Numbered from the stretch's first letter, positions 6,937-14,177 are shown. The stretch: 15,798 bases of DNA from Bacteroidota bacterium (GCA_021793135.1 JAJYTI010000028.1:1-15798), one strand, 5' to 3'. Notes: generated from the sequence alone by a model not told the origin. A program made the numbers and translations.

Positions 6937-7368
6937 ATGCTATCAAATATTTCTAAATATGCTATTTCTGCATTAAGCTTAATTGCGAAGAATAGCGATA
7001 AAGGAGAGAAAACAAAAGTGGGAGAAATCGCAGAGCGTTTTGATATCCCACAGGCTTTTTTATCAAAGATTTTACAAAAGCTAACCAAGGTAGATTATCT
7101 TTCGTCGATGAAGGGTCCTAATGGAGGCTTCTTTCTAACCGATGCTCAACTAAATATATCTATTCTAGACATTATTATTGAATTGGAAGGAGAAGATATT
7201 TTTGCTACTTGCATGTTGCGATTTGAAGAATGTAACAATGAGAACCCATGCCCTATTCATCATTTAATAGTTAGAGAAAAATCACAAATAAATCTACGTT
7301 TTAAAAAACTAAAAATAAAAGACCTTTTAAATAATGTTCCCAAAGAACTTGTTAGTGTAAAAGAATAA
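6937..7368 (+). CDS. Rrf2-family transcriptional regulator with Fe-S cysteines (NsrR/IscR-like)
   Basis: This is a 143-residue DNA-binding regulator. The N-terminal winged helix-turn-helix typical of Rrf2 proteins spans about 1-70 (GEIAERFDIPQAFLSKILQ recognition region, wing at KGPNGGF 59-65). Three cysteines, C92, C99 and C105, match in place and spacing the iron-sulfur ligands of IscR and NsrR, so it is probably a sensor of NO, oxygen or Fe-S status. It is divergent from the nos operon with 140 bp between start codons, so it is a likely regulator of nos genes and of itself. Whether it is truly NsrR (NO-sensing) cannot be settled here, so no symbol is assigned. Confidence 0.88.
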   Translation: MLSNISKYAISALSLIAKNSDKGEKTKVGEIAERFDIPQAFLSKILQKLTKVDYLSSMKGPNGGFFLTDAQLNISILDIIIELEGEDIFATCMLRFEECNNENPCPIHHLIVREKSQINLRFKKLKIKDLLNNVPKELVSVKE

Positions 7369-7393
7369 GTTATTTAATATATTAGATTTAAAA

Positions 7394-7428
7394 CAAAAAC
7401 AGCCGAGCATTTTGCTCGGCTGTTTTTG
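7394..7428. terminator. Strong bidirectional terminator between rrf2 and typA
   Basis: CAGCCGAGCA (7400-7409) and TGCTCGGCTG (7413-7422) form a perfect GC-rich stem with a TTT loop. Five A precede and five T follow, so both strands give a stem plus U-run. It ends the rightward rrf2 transcript and the leftward typA transcript. Confidence 0.92.
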
Positions 7429-7448
7429 TTTAATAACTTCTTATCTAC

Positions 7449-9239
7449 TTAGGATTTAAAACGCTTTCTATCGTGTTCTTTTAAATATATCTTTCTAATA
7501 CGTAAGAAATTTGGAGTAACCTCAACATACTCGTCTTTTTGGATATACTCCAAAGCTTCTTCTAAAGAAAATTTTATAGCTGGAACAATTCTCGCTTTTT
7601 CATCTGTACCTGCAGCACGAACGTTAGACATTTTCTTTGTTTTGGTAATATTTACTACCATATCATCGTTACGTGCATTCTCTCCTACCACTTGACCTTC
7701 GTAAATTTGCTCGCCTGGATCTACAAAGAATTTTCCACGCTCTTGCAATTTATCGATAGAATAAGGAATAGCCGTACCATTTTCCATAGAAATCATACTT
7801 CCATTTACACGTTCTGGAATTCCCCCTTTCATAGGTTGGTATTCTATAAAGCGGTGTGTCATAATAGCTTGCCCTGCTGTAGCGGTAATTATTTGATTCC
7901 TTAAACCTATAATACCTCTAGACGGAATAATAAACTTACAAATAGTTCGCTCGCCACGGCTTTCCATGCTTTGCATTTCACCCTTTTTATAAGTAATAAG
8001 CTCAATTGCTTTACCACTTAAATCTGCCGGGACGTCTATAGTAAGTTCTTCAATAGGCTCACATTGTACTCCATCTATCTCTTTAATGATAACTTGTGGC
8101 TGTCCTATTTGTAGTTCATAACCTTCTCTACGCATCGTTTCGATAAGAACAGAAAGGTGCATAACACCACGGCCATATACCATAAATTTATCCGCACTAT
8201 CGGTTTCCTCTACTCGCAATGCTAAGTTTTTTTCTAATTCTTTTGCTAGACGTTCTTTAATATGCCTAGAGGTAACATATTTACCATCTTTTCCAAAAAA
8301 CGGAGAGTCGTTAATAGTAAATAGCATGCTCATCGTAGGCTCATCGATAGCTATAGAAGGTAAAGCTTCTGGATTTTCTGCATCGGCAATTGTATCACCA
8401 ATATCGAAACCATCAAGTCCAACCAATGCACAGATATCTCCAGTTTGAACTTCGCTTACTTTTTTTCTTGCTACTCCTTCAAAAACATACAGTCCTTTTA
8501 TTCTAGAGCGTACTACTTGATCATTTTTCTTAACTAATGAAATAGGCATGTTTTCCTTTAGAATTCCTCTGGTAAGTCTGCCAATCGCAATTCTACCAGT
8601 AAAAGAAGAATAATCTAAAGAAGTAATTAACATTTGCGTGCTTCCTTCCTCAATTTTAAGCGATGGTATATGTTCTAAAACCATATCTAATAATGGGTCT
8701 AAAGTATCGGTTGGTTTTCTCCAATCTTCACTCATCCAACCATCTCTAGCTGAACCATATACTACTGGAAAATCTAATTGCCACTCCTCTGCTCCAAGTT
8801 CAAACATCAAATCGAACACCGCTTCATGTACCTCGTCTGGTGTACAATTCTCTTTGTCGACTTTGTTAACTACTACACATGGTTTTTTACCTAATTCCAA
8901 TGCTTTTTGTAATACAAAACGTGTTTGTGGCATTGGTCCTTCAAAAGCATCTACAAGTAATAAAACTCCATCTGCCATGTTTAACACACGTTCAACTTCA
9001 CCTCCGAAGTCGGCGTGACCAGGCGTATCGATTATATTTATTTTGGTACCCTTATAGTTTATAGACACGTTTTTAGATGTAATGGTAATCCCGCGCTCTC
9101 TTTCTAAGTCTTCATTATCCAAGATCAACGTTCCTTCGTCATCCTGCTCAACGCTAACACAGTGGTGAATAATTCTGTCCACCAAAGTTGTCTTACCATG
9201 GTCAACGTGTGCAATAATTGCAATGTTTTTAATGTTCAT
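7449..9239 (-). CDS. typA: TypA/BipA ribosome-associated GTPase
   Basis: This 596-residue translational GTPase of the EF-G/LepA superfamily binds the ribosome and helps large-subunit assembly and growth under stress or cold. GTPase motifs are intact: G1 AHVDHGKTT (10-18), G2 RERGITI (47-53), G3 DTPGH (71-75) and G4 NKVD (125-128). They are followed by the beta-barrel, EF-G-like and BipA-specific C-terminal domains (for example SRGIIGLRNQ and ARNDDMVVN). It lacks the EF-G domain IV, and the length fits TypA (about 600). The start ATG has a short leader from a good -7 promoter element. It stands alone, convergent with rrf2, and has no obvious link to the nos genes. Confidence 0.97.
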   Translation of the reverse strand: MNIKNIAIIAHVDHGKTTLVDRIIHHCVSVEQDDEGTLILDNEDLERERGITITSKNVSINYKGTKINIIDTPGHADFGGEVERVLNMADGVLLLVDAFEGPMPQTRFVLQKALELGKKPCVVVNKVDKENCTPDEVHEAVFDLMFELGAEEWQLDFPVVYGSARDGWMSEDWRKPTDTLDPLLDMVLEHIPSLKIEEGSTQMLITSLDYSSFTGRIAIGRLTRGILKENMPISLVKKNDQVVRSRIKGLYVFEGVARKKVSEVQTGDICALVGLDGFDIGDTIADAENPEALPSIAIDEPTMSMLFTINDSPFFGKDGKYVTSRHIKERLAKELEKNLALRVEETDSADKFMVYGRGVMHLSVLIETMRREGYELQIGQPQVIIKEIDGVQCEPIEELTIDVPADLSGKAIELITYKKGEMQSMESRGERTICKFIIPSRGIIGLRNQIITATAGQAIMTHRFIEYQPMKGGIPERVNGSMISMENGTAIPYSIDKLQERGKFFVDPGEQIYEGQVVGENARNDDMVVNITKTKKMSNVRAAGTDEKARIVPAIKFSLEEALEYIQKDEYVEVTPNFLRIRKIYLKEHDRKRFKS

Positions 9240-9263
9240 ATAATTGCTTCAATTTTAAGGCGA

Positions 9264-9271
9264 CAAAGGTA
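9264..9271 (-). promoter_or_regulatory. Predicted typA promoter (-7 element)
   Basis: TACCTTTG on the minus strand (9271 to 9264) matches TAnnTTTG and would give a leader of about 20 nt. No clear -33 element is seen. Confidence 0.5.
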
Positions 9272-9322
9272 CGCATTTTACTTAAATTTTCTATATAAGT
9301 TACTCATTACTATATTATAAAA

Positions 9323-9353
9323 TAAAAAACCCATAAGTTTATTAAACTCATGG
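9323..9353 (-). terminator. Terminator of the small membrane protein gene
   Basis: Read on the minus strand, CCATGAGTTT (9353 to 9344) pairs with AAACTTATGG (9340 to 9331) through one G-U pair around a 3-base loop, then G and six T follow. It ends the small gene before the typA promoter. A T-rich stretch on the other side could also stop plus-strand transcripts. Confidence 0.75.
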
Positions 9354-9443
9354 ATTGTCTTTTTTATCTAATGATATTTTTTCTACTCTTAATTATTTGA
9401 TTAGAAGCAGAATACTCTAGAATATAATAATCTATTTAGAATA

Positions 9444-9614
9444 TTAATTAAGTGGCTTTCTTCCTGAAATAATATTAAACAAAATAATAATAATCGCAAT
9501 AACTAGAAGAACGTGAATAAGATTTCCTAATCCCATTCCATCTCCTATTCCTATAAGTCCTAGTACCCAAACAATTATACAAATAACTGCTACTAGCCAT
9601 AATATACTTCTCAT
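9444..9614 (-). CDS. Small two-helix membrane protein, lmo0937/DUF5670-like
   Basis: This 56-residue protein consists of two hydrophobic helices joined by a Gly-rich turn (GIGDGMGLGN) and a basic tail (SGRKPLN). This layout and the ILFNIISGRKP ending resemble the lmo0937 (DUF5670) family of tiny membrane proteins, whose function is unknown. I chose the ATG at 9614-9612 because family members begin M-R/K-hydrophobic; an in-frame upstream ATG at 9638 would add eight residues (MLNIKKHN) and cannot be excluded. It is a single-gene unit with its own terminator. Confidence 0.75.
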   Translation of the reverse strand: MRSILWLVAVICIIVWVLGLIGIGDGMGLGNLIHVLLVIAIIIILFNIISGRKPLN

Positions 9615-9780
9615 ATTGTGTTTTTTTATGTTTAACAATAATTAAATATACAAAAACTACTTATCATTCAATTATTTATCATAATTTTTAACATAAACTT
9701 AATTTTACGCCACACCAACCTATCATATACTCAAAAACCACTTACTAATATTAACTTCTTATAAGTTTTTAAAAATAATG

Positions 9781-9788
9781 TAACTTTG
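9781..9788 (+). promoter_or_regulatory. Predicted kdsA promoter (-7 element)
   Basis: TAACTTTG matches TAnnTTTG exactly and lies 13 bp before the kdsA ATG, giving a very short leader. The rest of the divergent gap (9615-9780) shows no other feature I can support. Confidence 0.5.
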
Positions 9789-9801
9789 TATTATAAAATT
9801 A

Positions 9802-10626
9802 ATGGATATGCAATTAAATTTAATCCCAAAAATAAAACATTCCGATTCGGATAATTTTTATCTTTTAGCTGGTCCTTGTGCTATTGAAGGAGAAGACATG
9901 GCACTTAGAATTGCTGAGAAAGTAATTTCGATTACAGATAAATTAGAAATTCCCTATATATTTAAAGGAAGCTTTAAAAAAGCAAATCGAAGTAGACTTG
10001 ATAGTTTTACTGGAATTGGCGACGAGAAAGCTTTAAAAATATTACGTAAAGTCTCGGAGACTTTTGATGTTCCTACAGTAACTGATATACATGAAAGTTC
10101 AGATGCTAGCCTTGCAGCTGAATACGTAGATGTATTACAAATTCCAGCTTTCTTAGTCCGACAAACGGACCTAGTAGTAGCTGCGGCTAAAACTGGAAAA
10201 GTTGTAAATCTCAAGAAAGGACAATTTATGAGTCCAGAAAGCATGAAGCATGCTGTGACTAAGGTAAAAGAAAGCGGAAATAATCAAATAATGGTAACCG
10301 ATAGAGGAACAATGTTTGGCTACCAAGATATGATAGTAGACTTCCGTGGTATACCAACTATGCGATCTTTTGCTAGTACTGTATTAGACGTCACACATTC
10401 CTTACAACAACCTAACCAAACAAGTGGTGTAACAGGAGGTAGACCAGATATGATTGAAACAATTGCTCGAGCTGGTGTAGTAAACAATGTAGATGGACTG
10501 TTTATAGAAACACACTTTGATCCTGCTAATGCAAAAAGTGATGGCGCTAACATGCTAGATTTACAATACCTAGAAACACTTCTTAGCAATTTAGTTGCTA
10601 TTAGAAAAGTTATTAAAAGCTTATAA
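9802..10626 (+). CDS. kdsA: 3-deoxy-8-phosphooctulonate synthase KdsA, metal-dependent class
   Basis: This 274-residue cytoplasmic TIM-barrel enzyme condenses phosphoenolpyruvate with arabinose 5-phosphate to KDO 8-phosphate, the entry step to the KDO of lipopolysaccharide (EC 2.5.1.55). Conserved blocks: AGPCAIE (23-29), FKGSFKKANRSR (54-65), QIPAFLVRQTDL (113-124), LKKGQFMSP (137-145) and GVTGGRPDM (209-217). The metal ligands of the class II enzyme are all visible: C26, H199, E236 and D247, in the same spacing as the Aquifex enzyme, so it should need a divalent metal, unlike the E. coli enzyme, which has Asn in place of the Cys. A second in-frame ATG at 9808 is an alternative start. It converges on guaD. 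Confidence 0.96.
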   Translation: MDMQLNLIPKIKHSDSDNFYLLAGPCAIEGEDMALRIAEKVISITDKLEIPYIFKGSFKKANRSRLDSFTGIGDEKALKILRKVSETFDVPTVTDIHESSDASLAAEYVDVLQIPAFLVRQTDLVVAAAKTGKVVNLKKGQFMSPESMKHAVTKVKESGNNQIMVTDRGTMFGYQDMIVDFRGIPTMRSFASTVLDVTHSLQQPNQTSGVTGGRPDMIETIARAGVVNNVDGLFIETHFDPANAKSDGANMLDLQYLETLLSNLVAIRKVIKSL

Positions 10627-10637
10627 ATTCATGTAGA

Positions 10638-10674
10638 TTAGGAAGCCTGCTGATTACAATGCAGGCTGTCCTAA
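10638..10674. terminator. Convergent hairpin with the guaD stop codon in its loop
   Basis: TTAGGA+AGCCTGC (10638-10650) pairs with GCAGGCT+TCCTAA (10661-10674) with one bulged G. The 10-base loop contains the guaD stop codon (10654-10656). It sits between the convergent kdsA and guaD genes and could end both transcripts, though neither side has a proper run of U. Confidence 0.6.
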
Positions 10675-11967
10675 TATATAAGTTTGCTCAATTGTTCTAG
10701 AATCGGATAGCATTTGTATTACAAATAACTTCTCTTCTAAACTCTTGCATTGATTTAATCGGAATTCCAATAATTCGCTAGATGCAAGATCTAAAACCAC
10801 AAAGTCCGCTTCTTTTCCTTTCTCAAAGTTTCCTATAACGTGATCTAAATGCAATGCTTTAGCACCTCCGAGTGTTGCCAAATAAAAAGCTTCTAAAGTA
10901 TCTAGTGGTTCATGTTCATATCCTTCTTCTGGAAAAGCTTTACGCAATTGATTTACTTTGTAAGCTTCCTGAAGTGTTTCTAAAATACTAAAACTCGTAC
11001 CTGCTCCAACATCTGTCCCCATTCCTACACGTACTTTATGCTTATTAGCAGCTTGTATATTGAACAACCCACTTCCTAAAAATAAATTAGATGTTGGACA
11101 AAATGCCACACTACAATCATGATTATGTAAAGTAGACCACTCTGTTTCGGACAAATAAATACTATGTGCAAAAACCGATTTAGAACGTACTAATCCAGCT
11201 TTATTATAAACATCTAGATAGTTATCTGCATCTGGATATAATTCTTTTACCCATGCTAACTCTCCGTGATTTTCAGATAAATGTGTATGCAAATAAACTT
11301 CTGGATATTCTTCTAATAATTGCTTGGCTTTAGCCAATTGTTCTTTACTTGAAGTAGGAGCAAATCTAGGAGTTACTGCATACAACAAACGATCTTTTCC
11401 ATGCCATTTCTCAATAAGTTCTTTAGAATCTGCATAGGAACTTTCTGGTGTATCTAATAAGTAATCTGGAGCATTTCTATCCATCATTACTTTTCCTGCA
11501 ATCATTCTTAACTTATGTTTCTGGGCTTGTTCAAAAAAAGCATCTACTGATTCTTTATGTACCGAACCGAATACTAAAGCTGTTGTAGTACCTTGTAGTA
11601 ACAATTGTCTAATAAAGAATTTTGCTATTTTTTCGGCGTAAGATTTATTACCAAATTGCTTTTCTGTAGGGAATGTATAAGTATTAAGCCAATCTAATAA
11701 CTCCGCTCCAAAAGAAGCTATCATTTCTGTTTGAGGAAAATGAATATGTGTGTCTATAAAACCTGGCAATATTAACTTACCACTATAATCTGTAACAGCA
11801 AAAGCATCATAATCGGATACTAATTTAGAGTACTTTCCTACCTTTTCCACTTTGCCATTTTTCACCACTAGTAGTCCATCCTCCCAATATTCATAACTAG
11901 ATTCTTTTTCTGTTTGTGATGGGTTACTTACAAAATGTAGTATGGATGCTCTATAAAGCTGTATCAT
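10654..11967 (-). CDS. guaD: Guanine deaminase
   Basis: This 437-residue zinc amidohydrolase converts guanine to xanthine and ammonia (EC 3.5.4.3) in purine salvage and catabolism. Metal and substrate residues of the family are present in order: H74 and H76 (FIDTHIHFPQ), R201 (PRFAPTSS), H229 and E232 (HTHLSENHGE), H268 (FAHSIYLSE) and D319 (GTDVGAGTSFS). Spacing matches characterised GuaD, and the GAGTSFSILE segment is specific to guanine deaminases within the superfamily. The C-terminus is encoded by a hairpin shared with the end of kdsA. It is a single gene with its own promoter; no other purine gene is adjacent. Confidence 0.95.
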   Translation of the reverse strand: MIQLYRASILHFVSNPSQTEKESSYEYWEDGLLVVKNGKVEKVGKYSKLVSDYDAFAVTDYSGKLILPGFIDTHIHFPQTEMIASFGAELLDWLNTYTFPTEKQFGNKSYAEKIAKFFIRQLLLQGTTTALVFGSVHKESVDAFFEQAQKHKLRMIAGKVMMDRNAPDYLLDTPESSYADSKELIEKWHGKDRLLYAVTPRFAPTSSKEQLAKAKQLLEEYPEVYLHTHLSENHGELAWVKELYPDADNYLDVYNKAGLVRSKSVFAHSIYLSETEWSTLHNHDCSVAFCPTSNLFLGSGLFNIQAANKHKVRVGMGTDVGAGTSFSILETLQEAYKVNQLRKAFPEEGYEHEPLDTLEAFYLATLGGAKALHLDHVIGNFEKGKEADFVVLDLASSELLEFRLNQCKSLEEKLFVIQMLSDSRTIEQTYILGQPAL

Positions 11968-11991
11968 ATTCTTTATTTTTATTTAATTGCG

Positions 11992-12025
11992 CAAAGATAA
12001 TGAATTCAAGATTGTGATATACAAA
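11992..12025 (-). promoter_or_regulatory. Predicted guaD promoter
   Basis: On the minus strand TATCTTTG (11999 to 11992) matches TAnnTTTG and TTTG (12025 to 12022) stands 22 bp upstream as a -33 element. The leader to the ATG at 11967 would be about 20 nt. Confidence 0.6.
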
Positions 12026-12029
12026 GCAT

Positions 12030-12064
12030 AAAAAAAGGTTACCCATCGTAATGATAGGTAACCT
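12030..12064 (-). terminator. Rho-independent terminator
   Basis: On the minus strand an arm (12064 to 12053) pairs with its partner (12047 to 12036) over 12 bp with one G-U, based on AGGTTACC/GGTAACCT, and is followed by six to seven T. It lies about 200 nt beyond the stop of the oxidoreductase gene and is the end of the candidate small RNA. Confidence 0.85.
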
Positions 12065-12104
12065 GATCAATCTGCTTTTATTAACTCCCCAATTAACTTA
12101 AGCT
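12030..12104 (-). ncRNA. Candidate small RNA of about 75 nt
   Basis: A well-formed promoter (12139-12109) points into this stretch, which ends in a strong terminator at 12030. No ORF with a start codon of useful length lies between them. The 5' part contains GCTT...AAGC and TTAA...TTAA complementary segments around a GGGGAG loop, so a second hairpin is possible before the terminator stem. I recognise no known RNA family. The alternative is that this is only the 3' untranslated tail of the upstream oxidoreductase gene. The 5' end is an estimate. Confidence 0.4.
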
Positions 12105-12108
12105 AATA

Positions 12109-12139
12109 CAAATATAATAAAAATTTAAAGCTCAAGCAA
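12109..12139 (-). promoter_or_regulatory. Orphan promoter upstream of the candidate small RNA
   Basis: On the minus strand TTG (12139 to 12137), 20 bp, then TATATTTG (12116 to 12109) gives both elements of the Bacteroidota consensus at normal spacing, better than most other promoters in this window. No protein gene follows it before the terminator at 12064-12030. Confidence 0.5.
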
Positions 12140-12160
12140 TAGAGATTCTATATGAAAACA

Positions 12161-12182
12161 CTTGTTTTAAAGTTTAAACAAG
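12161..12182 (-). terminator. Weak hairpin, possible terminator of the oxidoreductase gene
   Basis: CTTGTTT (12161-12167) pairs with AAACAAG (12176-12182) around eight bases. On the minus strand GTGTTTTC follows, a poor T-run. It lies about 90 nt past the oxidoreductase stop and would separate that transcript from the candidate small RNA. Confidence 0.25.
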
Positions 12183-12249
12183 CAATTTAACATATTAATA
12201 AAGTAAATTCGTATAATCCTAGCTCATTTTAACGATTCTAGAATATATT

Positions 12250-12257
12250 TATCTTTG
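12250..12257 (+). promoter_or_regulatory. Orphan plus-strand -7 element facing the oxidoreductase 3' end
   Basis: TATCTTTG followed by CA is a textbook flavobacterial start-region motif, yet no plus-strand gene follows; transcription would run antisense into the end of the oxidoreductase gene. No TTG is found at -33. It may be chance or a remnant of a lost gene. Confidence 0.25.
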
Positions 12258-12267
12258 CAAAAGAGAT

Positions 12268-13479
12268 TTAAATTCCTTTAGCATAATTACTTAAGTAAGA
12301 ATATCGTTCGGTTAGTTCTCCTTGTTTATTAGTAATTCTTGCTCTTTTAAGTACTTCTTTTTTATCATTATTAAAAAAAGAAGGAATTATTAAATCTAGG
12401 AACTTTTCACCAAATCCTTCGCTTGCATCTCTAGGCAATTCGCATGGTAAGTTATCCACAGCCATTACCGCTATGGCATTAGGATGGTCAAAATTCACTT
12501 CTTTATGTTCAGAAACAAGATACCCATAAAAAGGATTGGCTATCGTTGACGCACGAACCGTTGAAGCAATTGGACCATTTATATCGCAAGAAATATCTGC
12601 AATATATCGGATAGCAATATCTGAAGATTCTAAATCATCTCTAGATAATAATTTTGGAGATCCCTCGCCATAAAAGTGTCCTGCAATAAACATATCTGCA
12701 ACTTTGGCAAAGCGTAAAAAATCATTTTCATATTTCTCTGGATACGTATAGAAATCATTTACTTCTTTCTTGCCCCCATCTTTACGCTTCACATAATCGA
12801 TAGCTTCAATATTACAATATACAGGCTCGTTAAAACTCTTATTCAAAAACTCTGGAATAGTGACGTGTTTTATTTTTAGATGTTCTAAAATTTCTTTTGC
12901 ACCCTTACCCACTTTCCCTACACCTGTAAGAACAATTTTTATTGCAGGTAATTTCACCTTATTTAACTCTTCTTTTACCTCCTCTAAATCTCTGAGATTT
13001 TCTACCTTTTCAATTTCGAAAAGCTTTTCCTTAATACCAAACATTCGGATTCCATTATAAGCTCCCACTAATCCAGCATAACGACCAAATCCAACCAATC
13101 GAACATTGTTAGACTTTACAAGAGTCTCATGATCTATAAGTTCAATTTTATTGTTTAATATAGTTTGAAGTAATTTTTGATTATAAGGTTGTTCTTTTAT
13201 TGTATGACTAAAGAACAAGTACGTTTTATTAGGTATTAAAGCTTCTACTGGAACTTCCTTTACTCCAATCATTACATCGGCATGGCTAACATCATCAAGA
13301 ACTTCGAACCCTGCGTCGATATATTCTTGATCTGGAAATACCCTTACATCTGATTTTTCAATAATAAGCTTAGCTTCTGGATAACGTTTTTTAAACTCTT
13401 TACATAAACTAGGGGTAAATACTACACGTCTATCTGGTGGATTTTTACGCTCGGTAATCAAGGCAAAGGTTTTATTCAT
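12268..13479 (-). CDS. Saccharopine dehydrogenase / lysine-ketoglutarate reductase-like oxidoreductase
   Basis: This 403-residue cytoplasmic NAD(P)-dependent enzyme belongs to the alanine dehydrogenase/transhydrogenase N-domain superfamily. Features of the LYS1 and LKR branch: RRVVFTP (17-23), the catalytic Lys in GVKEVP (K74), His in FSHTIKEQ (H92), a glycine-rich dinucleotide site GVGKVGKGA (186-194), and DISCDINGPIASTVRASTIANPFYGY (295-320), close in pattern to plant and animal lysine-ketoglutarate reductase. It probably makes or cleaves saccharopine in lysine metabolism; the substrate is not proven, and such genes are often labelled alanine dehydrogenase. It has its own promoter and is divergent from ssrA. 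No saccharopine-pathway partner is adjacent. Length is slightly above yeast Lys1. Confidence 0.8.
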   Translation of the reverse strand: MNKTFALITERKNPPDRRVVFTPSLCKEFKKRYPEAKLIIEKSDVRVFPDQEYIDAGFEVLDDVSHADVMIGVKEVPVEALIPNKTYLFFSHTIKEQPYNQKLLQTILNNKIELIDHETLVKSNNVRLVGFGRYAGLVGAYNGIRMFGIKEKLFEIEKVENLRDLEEVKEELNKVKLPAIKIVLTGVGKVGKGAKEILEHLKIKHVTIPEFLNKSFNEPVYCNIEAIDYVKRKDGGKKEVNDFYTYPEKYENDFLRFAKVADMFIAGHFYGEGSPKLLSRDDLESSDIAIRYIADISCDINGPIASTVRASTIANPFYGYLVSEHKEVNFDHPNAIAVMAVDNLPCELPRDASEGFGEKFLDLIIPSFFNNDKKEVLKRARITNKQGELTERYSYLSNYAKGI

Positions 13480-13513
13480 ATAAAAAGGGTTTTATTGTAA
13501 ATAGAATAGGCTA

Positions 13514-13544
13514 TTGCCAAAGATACATTTTTTTTGTAAATTTG
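13514..13544 (+). promoter_or_regulatory. Predicted ssrA promoter
   Basis: TTG (13514-13516), 20 bp, then TAAATTTG (13537-13544) fits the Bacteroidota consensus. Transcription from about 13549 would give a precursor with an 86-nt leader that RNase P would remove from the tmRNA 5' end. Confidence 0.55.
13518..13525 (-). promoter_or_regulatory. Predicted promoter of the oxidoreductase gene (-7 element)
   Basis: TATCTTTG on the minus strand (13525 to 13518) matches TAnnTTTG and lies about 40 bp before the ATG at 13479. It overlaps the divergent ssrA promoter region, so polymerases at the two promoters may compete. Confidence 0.55.
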
Positions 13545-13634
13545 CATCCACTTCAACATCACGCTGACGTAGATTTTGTTTTAAAATAGATACGTTGGTA
13601 TGGTTTTTGGGATATTTTATATTGTAATATAATT

Positions 13635-14033
13635 GGGGCCGACTGGTTTTGACAGCGGGTTTAATTGTAATGTAAGCATGTCGAGCCTTGGAACACCGCT
13701 CGAAAATCTAGTGTTACCAACTTTTTTTAAACGGCGAGAATAACTACGCCCTAGCTGCATAATCTGAAGTTATAGTAAGATGTGCCTCGGTCTGCAAGGC
13801 AGACAAGCAGGAAGTCTCTCGAAAGCCTTGGTTTACGGCATTCGACTTAGAGACTTCGTAAAAGTAAACCTAGCTATTTTAGGGCTTTGATGAAGTAGCG
13901 AAATCTAATTGAAGCTAAGCTGTGACTTGGTTGTTTTTCACCGGGAAACAGACGAAAAACTAACGAAAAACTAAACATGTAGAAAGCCTTATGGTTGCAC
14001 GTTTGGACGGGAGTTCGAATCTCCCCGGCTCCA
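13635..14033 (+). ncRNA. ssrA: tmRNA
   Basis: This transfer-messenger RNA rescues stalled ribosomes and tags the unfinished protein for degradation. The 5' end GGGGCCG (13635-13641) pairs with CGGCTCC (14026-14032) as a 7-bp acceptor stem with discriminator A14033. The T arm is GGGAG-TTCGAAT-CTCCC (14009-14025), and the 5' GACTGGTTTTGACAG segment is typical. The internal reading frame encodes the tag GENNYALAA. The genome continues ACA rather than ACCA after the acceptor stem, so the CCA end must be added by enzyme. About 399 nt, a one-piece (not permuted) form. The smpB partner is not in this window. Confidence 0.97.
13733..13762 (+). other. tmRNA tag reading frame (GENNYALAA)
   Basis: From the resume codon GGC (13733) to the TAA stop (13760-13762) the frame reads G-E-N-N-Y-A-L-A-A, the expected ssrA degron ending in ALAA recognised by Clp proteases. 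An alanine from the charged tmRNA is added ahead of it. Confidence 0.95.
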
Positions 14034-14177
14034 CAATATCAATTGATAGTCAACTAGTTAACTAAATCACACAGGAACTTTACATAACAAAAAGTCTAAA
14101 TTTAGTAAGCTGATAGTCTAAAATATGCTTAGAAACTCAATGAATTTTTAAAGCACATTGTGGAATAAAATATTAAA

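Noticed and set aside
9615..9638. Upstream ATG for the small membrane protein
   Set aside because: Proteins of this type start right at the basic residue before the first helix; the extra eight polar residues look like leader sequence. Not fully excluded.
14009..14033. Separate tRNA gene suggested by a T arm and acceptor 3' half
   Set aside because: The matching 5' acceptor half is about 370 nt upstream and the tag frame is between them, so this is the 3' end of tmRNA.
14045..14117. Two TGATAGTC copies as att or CRISPR-like repeats
   Set aside because: Eight bases repeated only twice in AT-rich DNA is expected by chance. No regularly spaced repeat array exists anywhere in the window.
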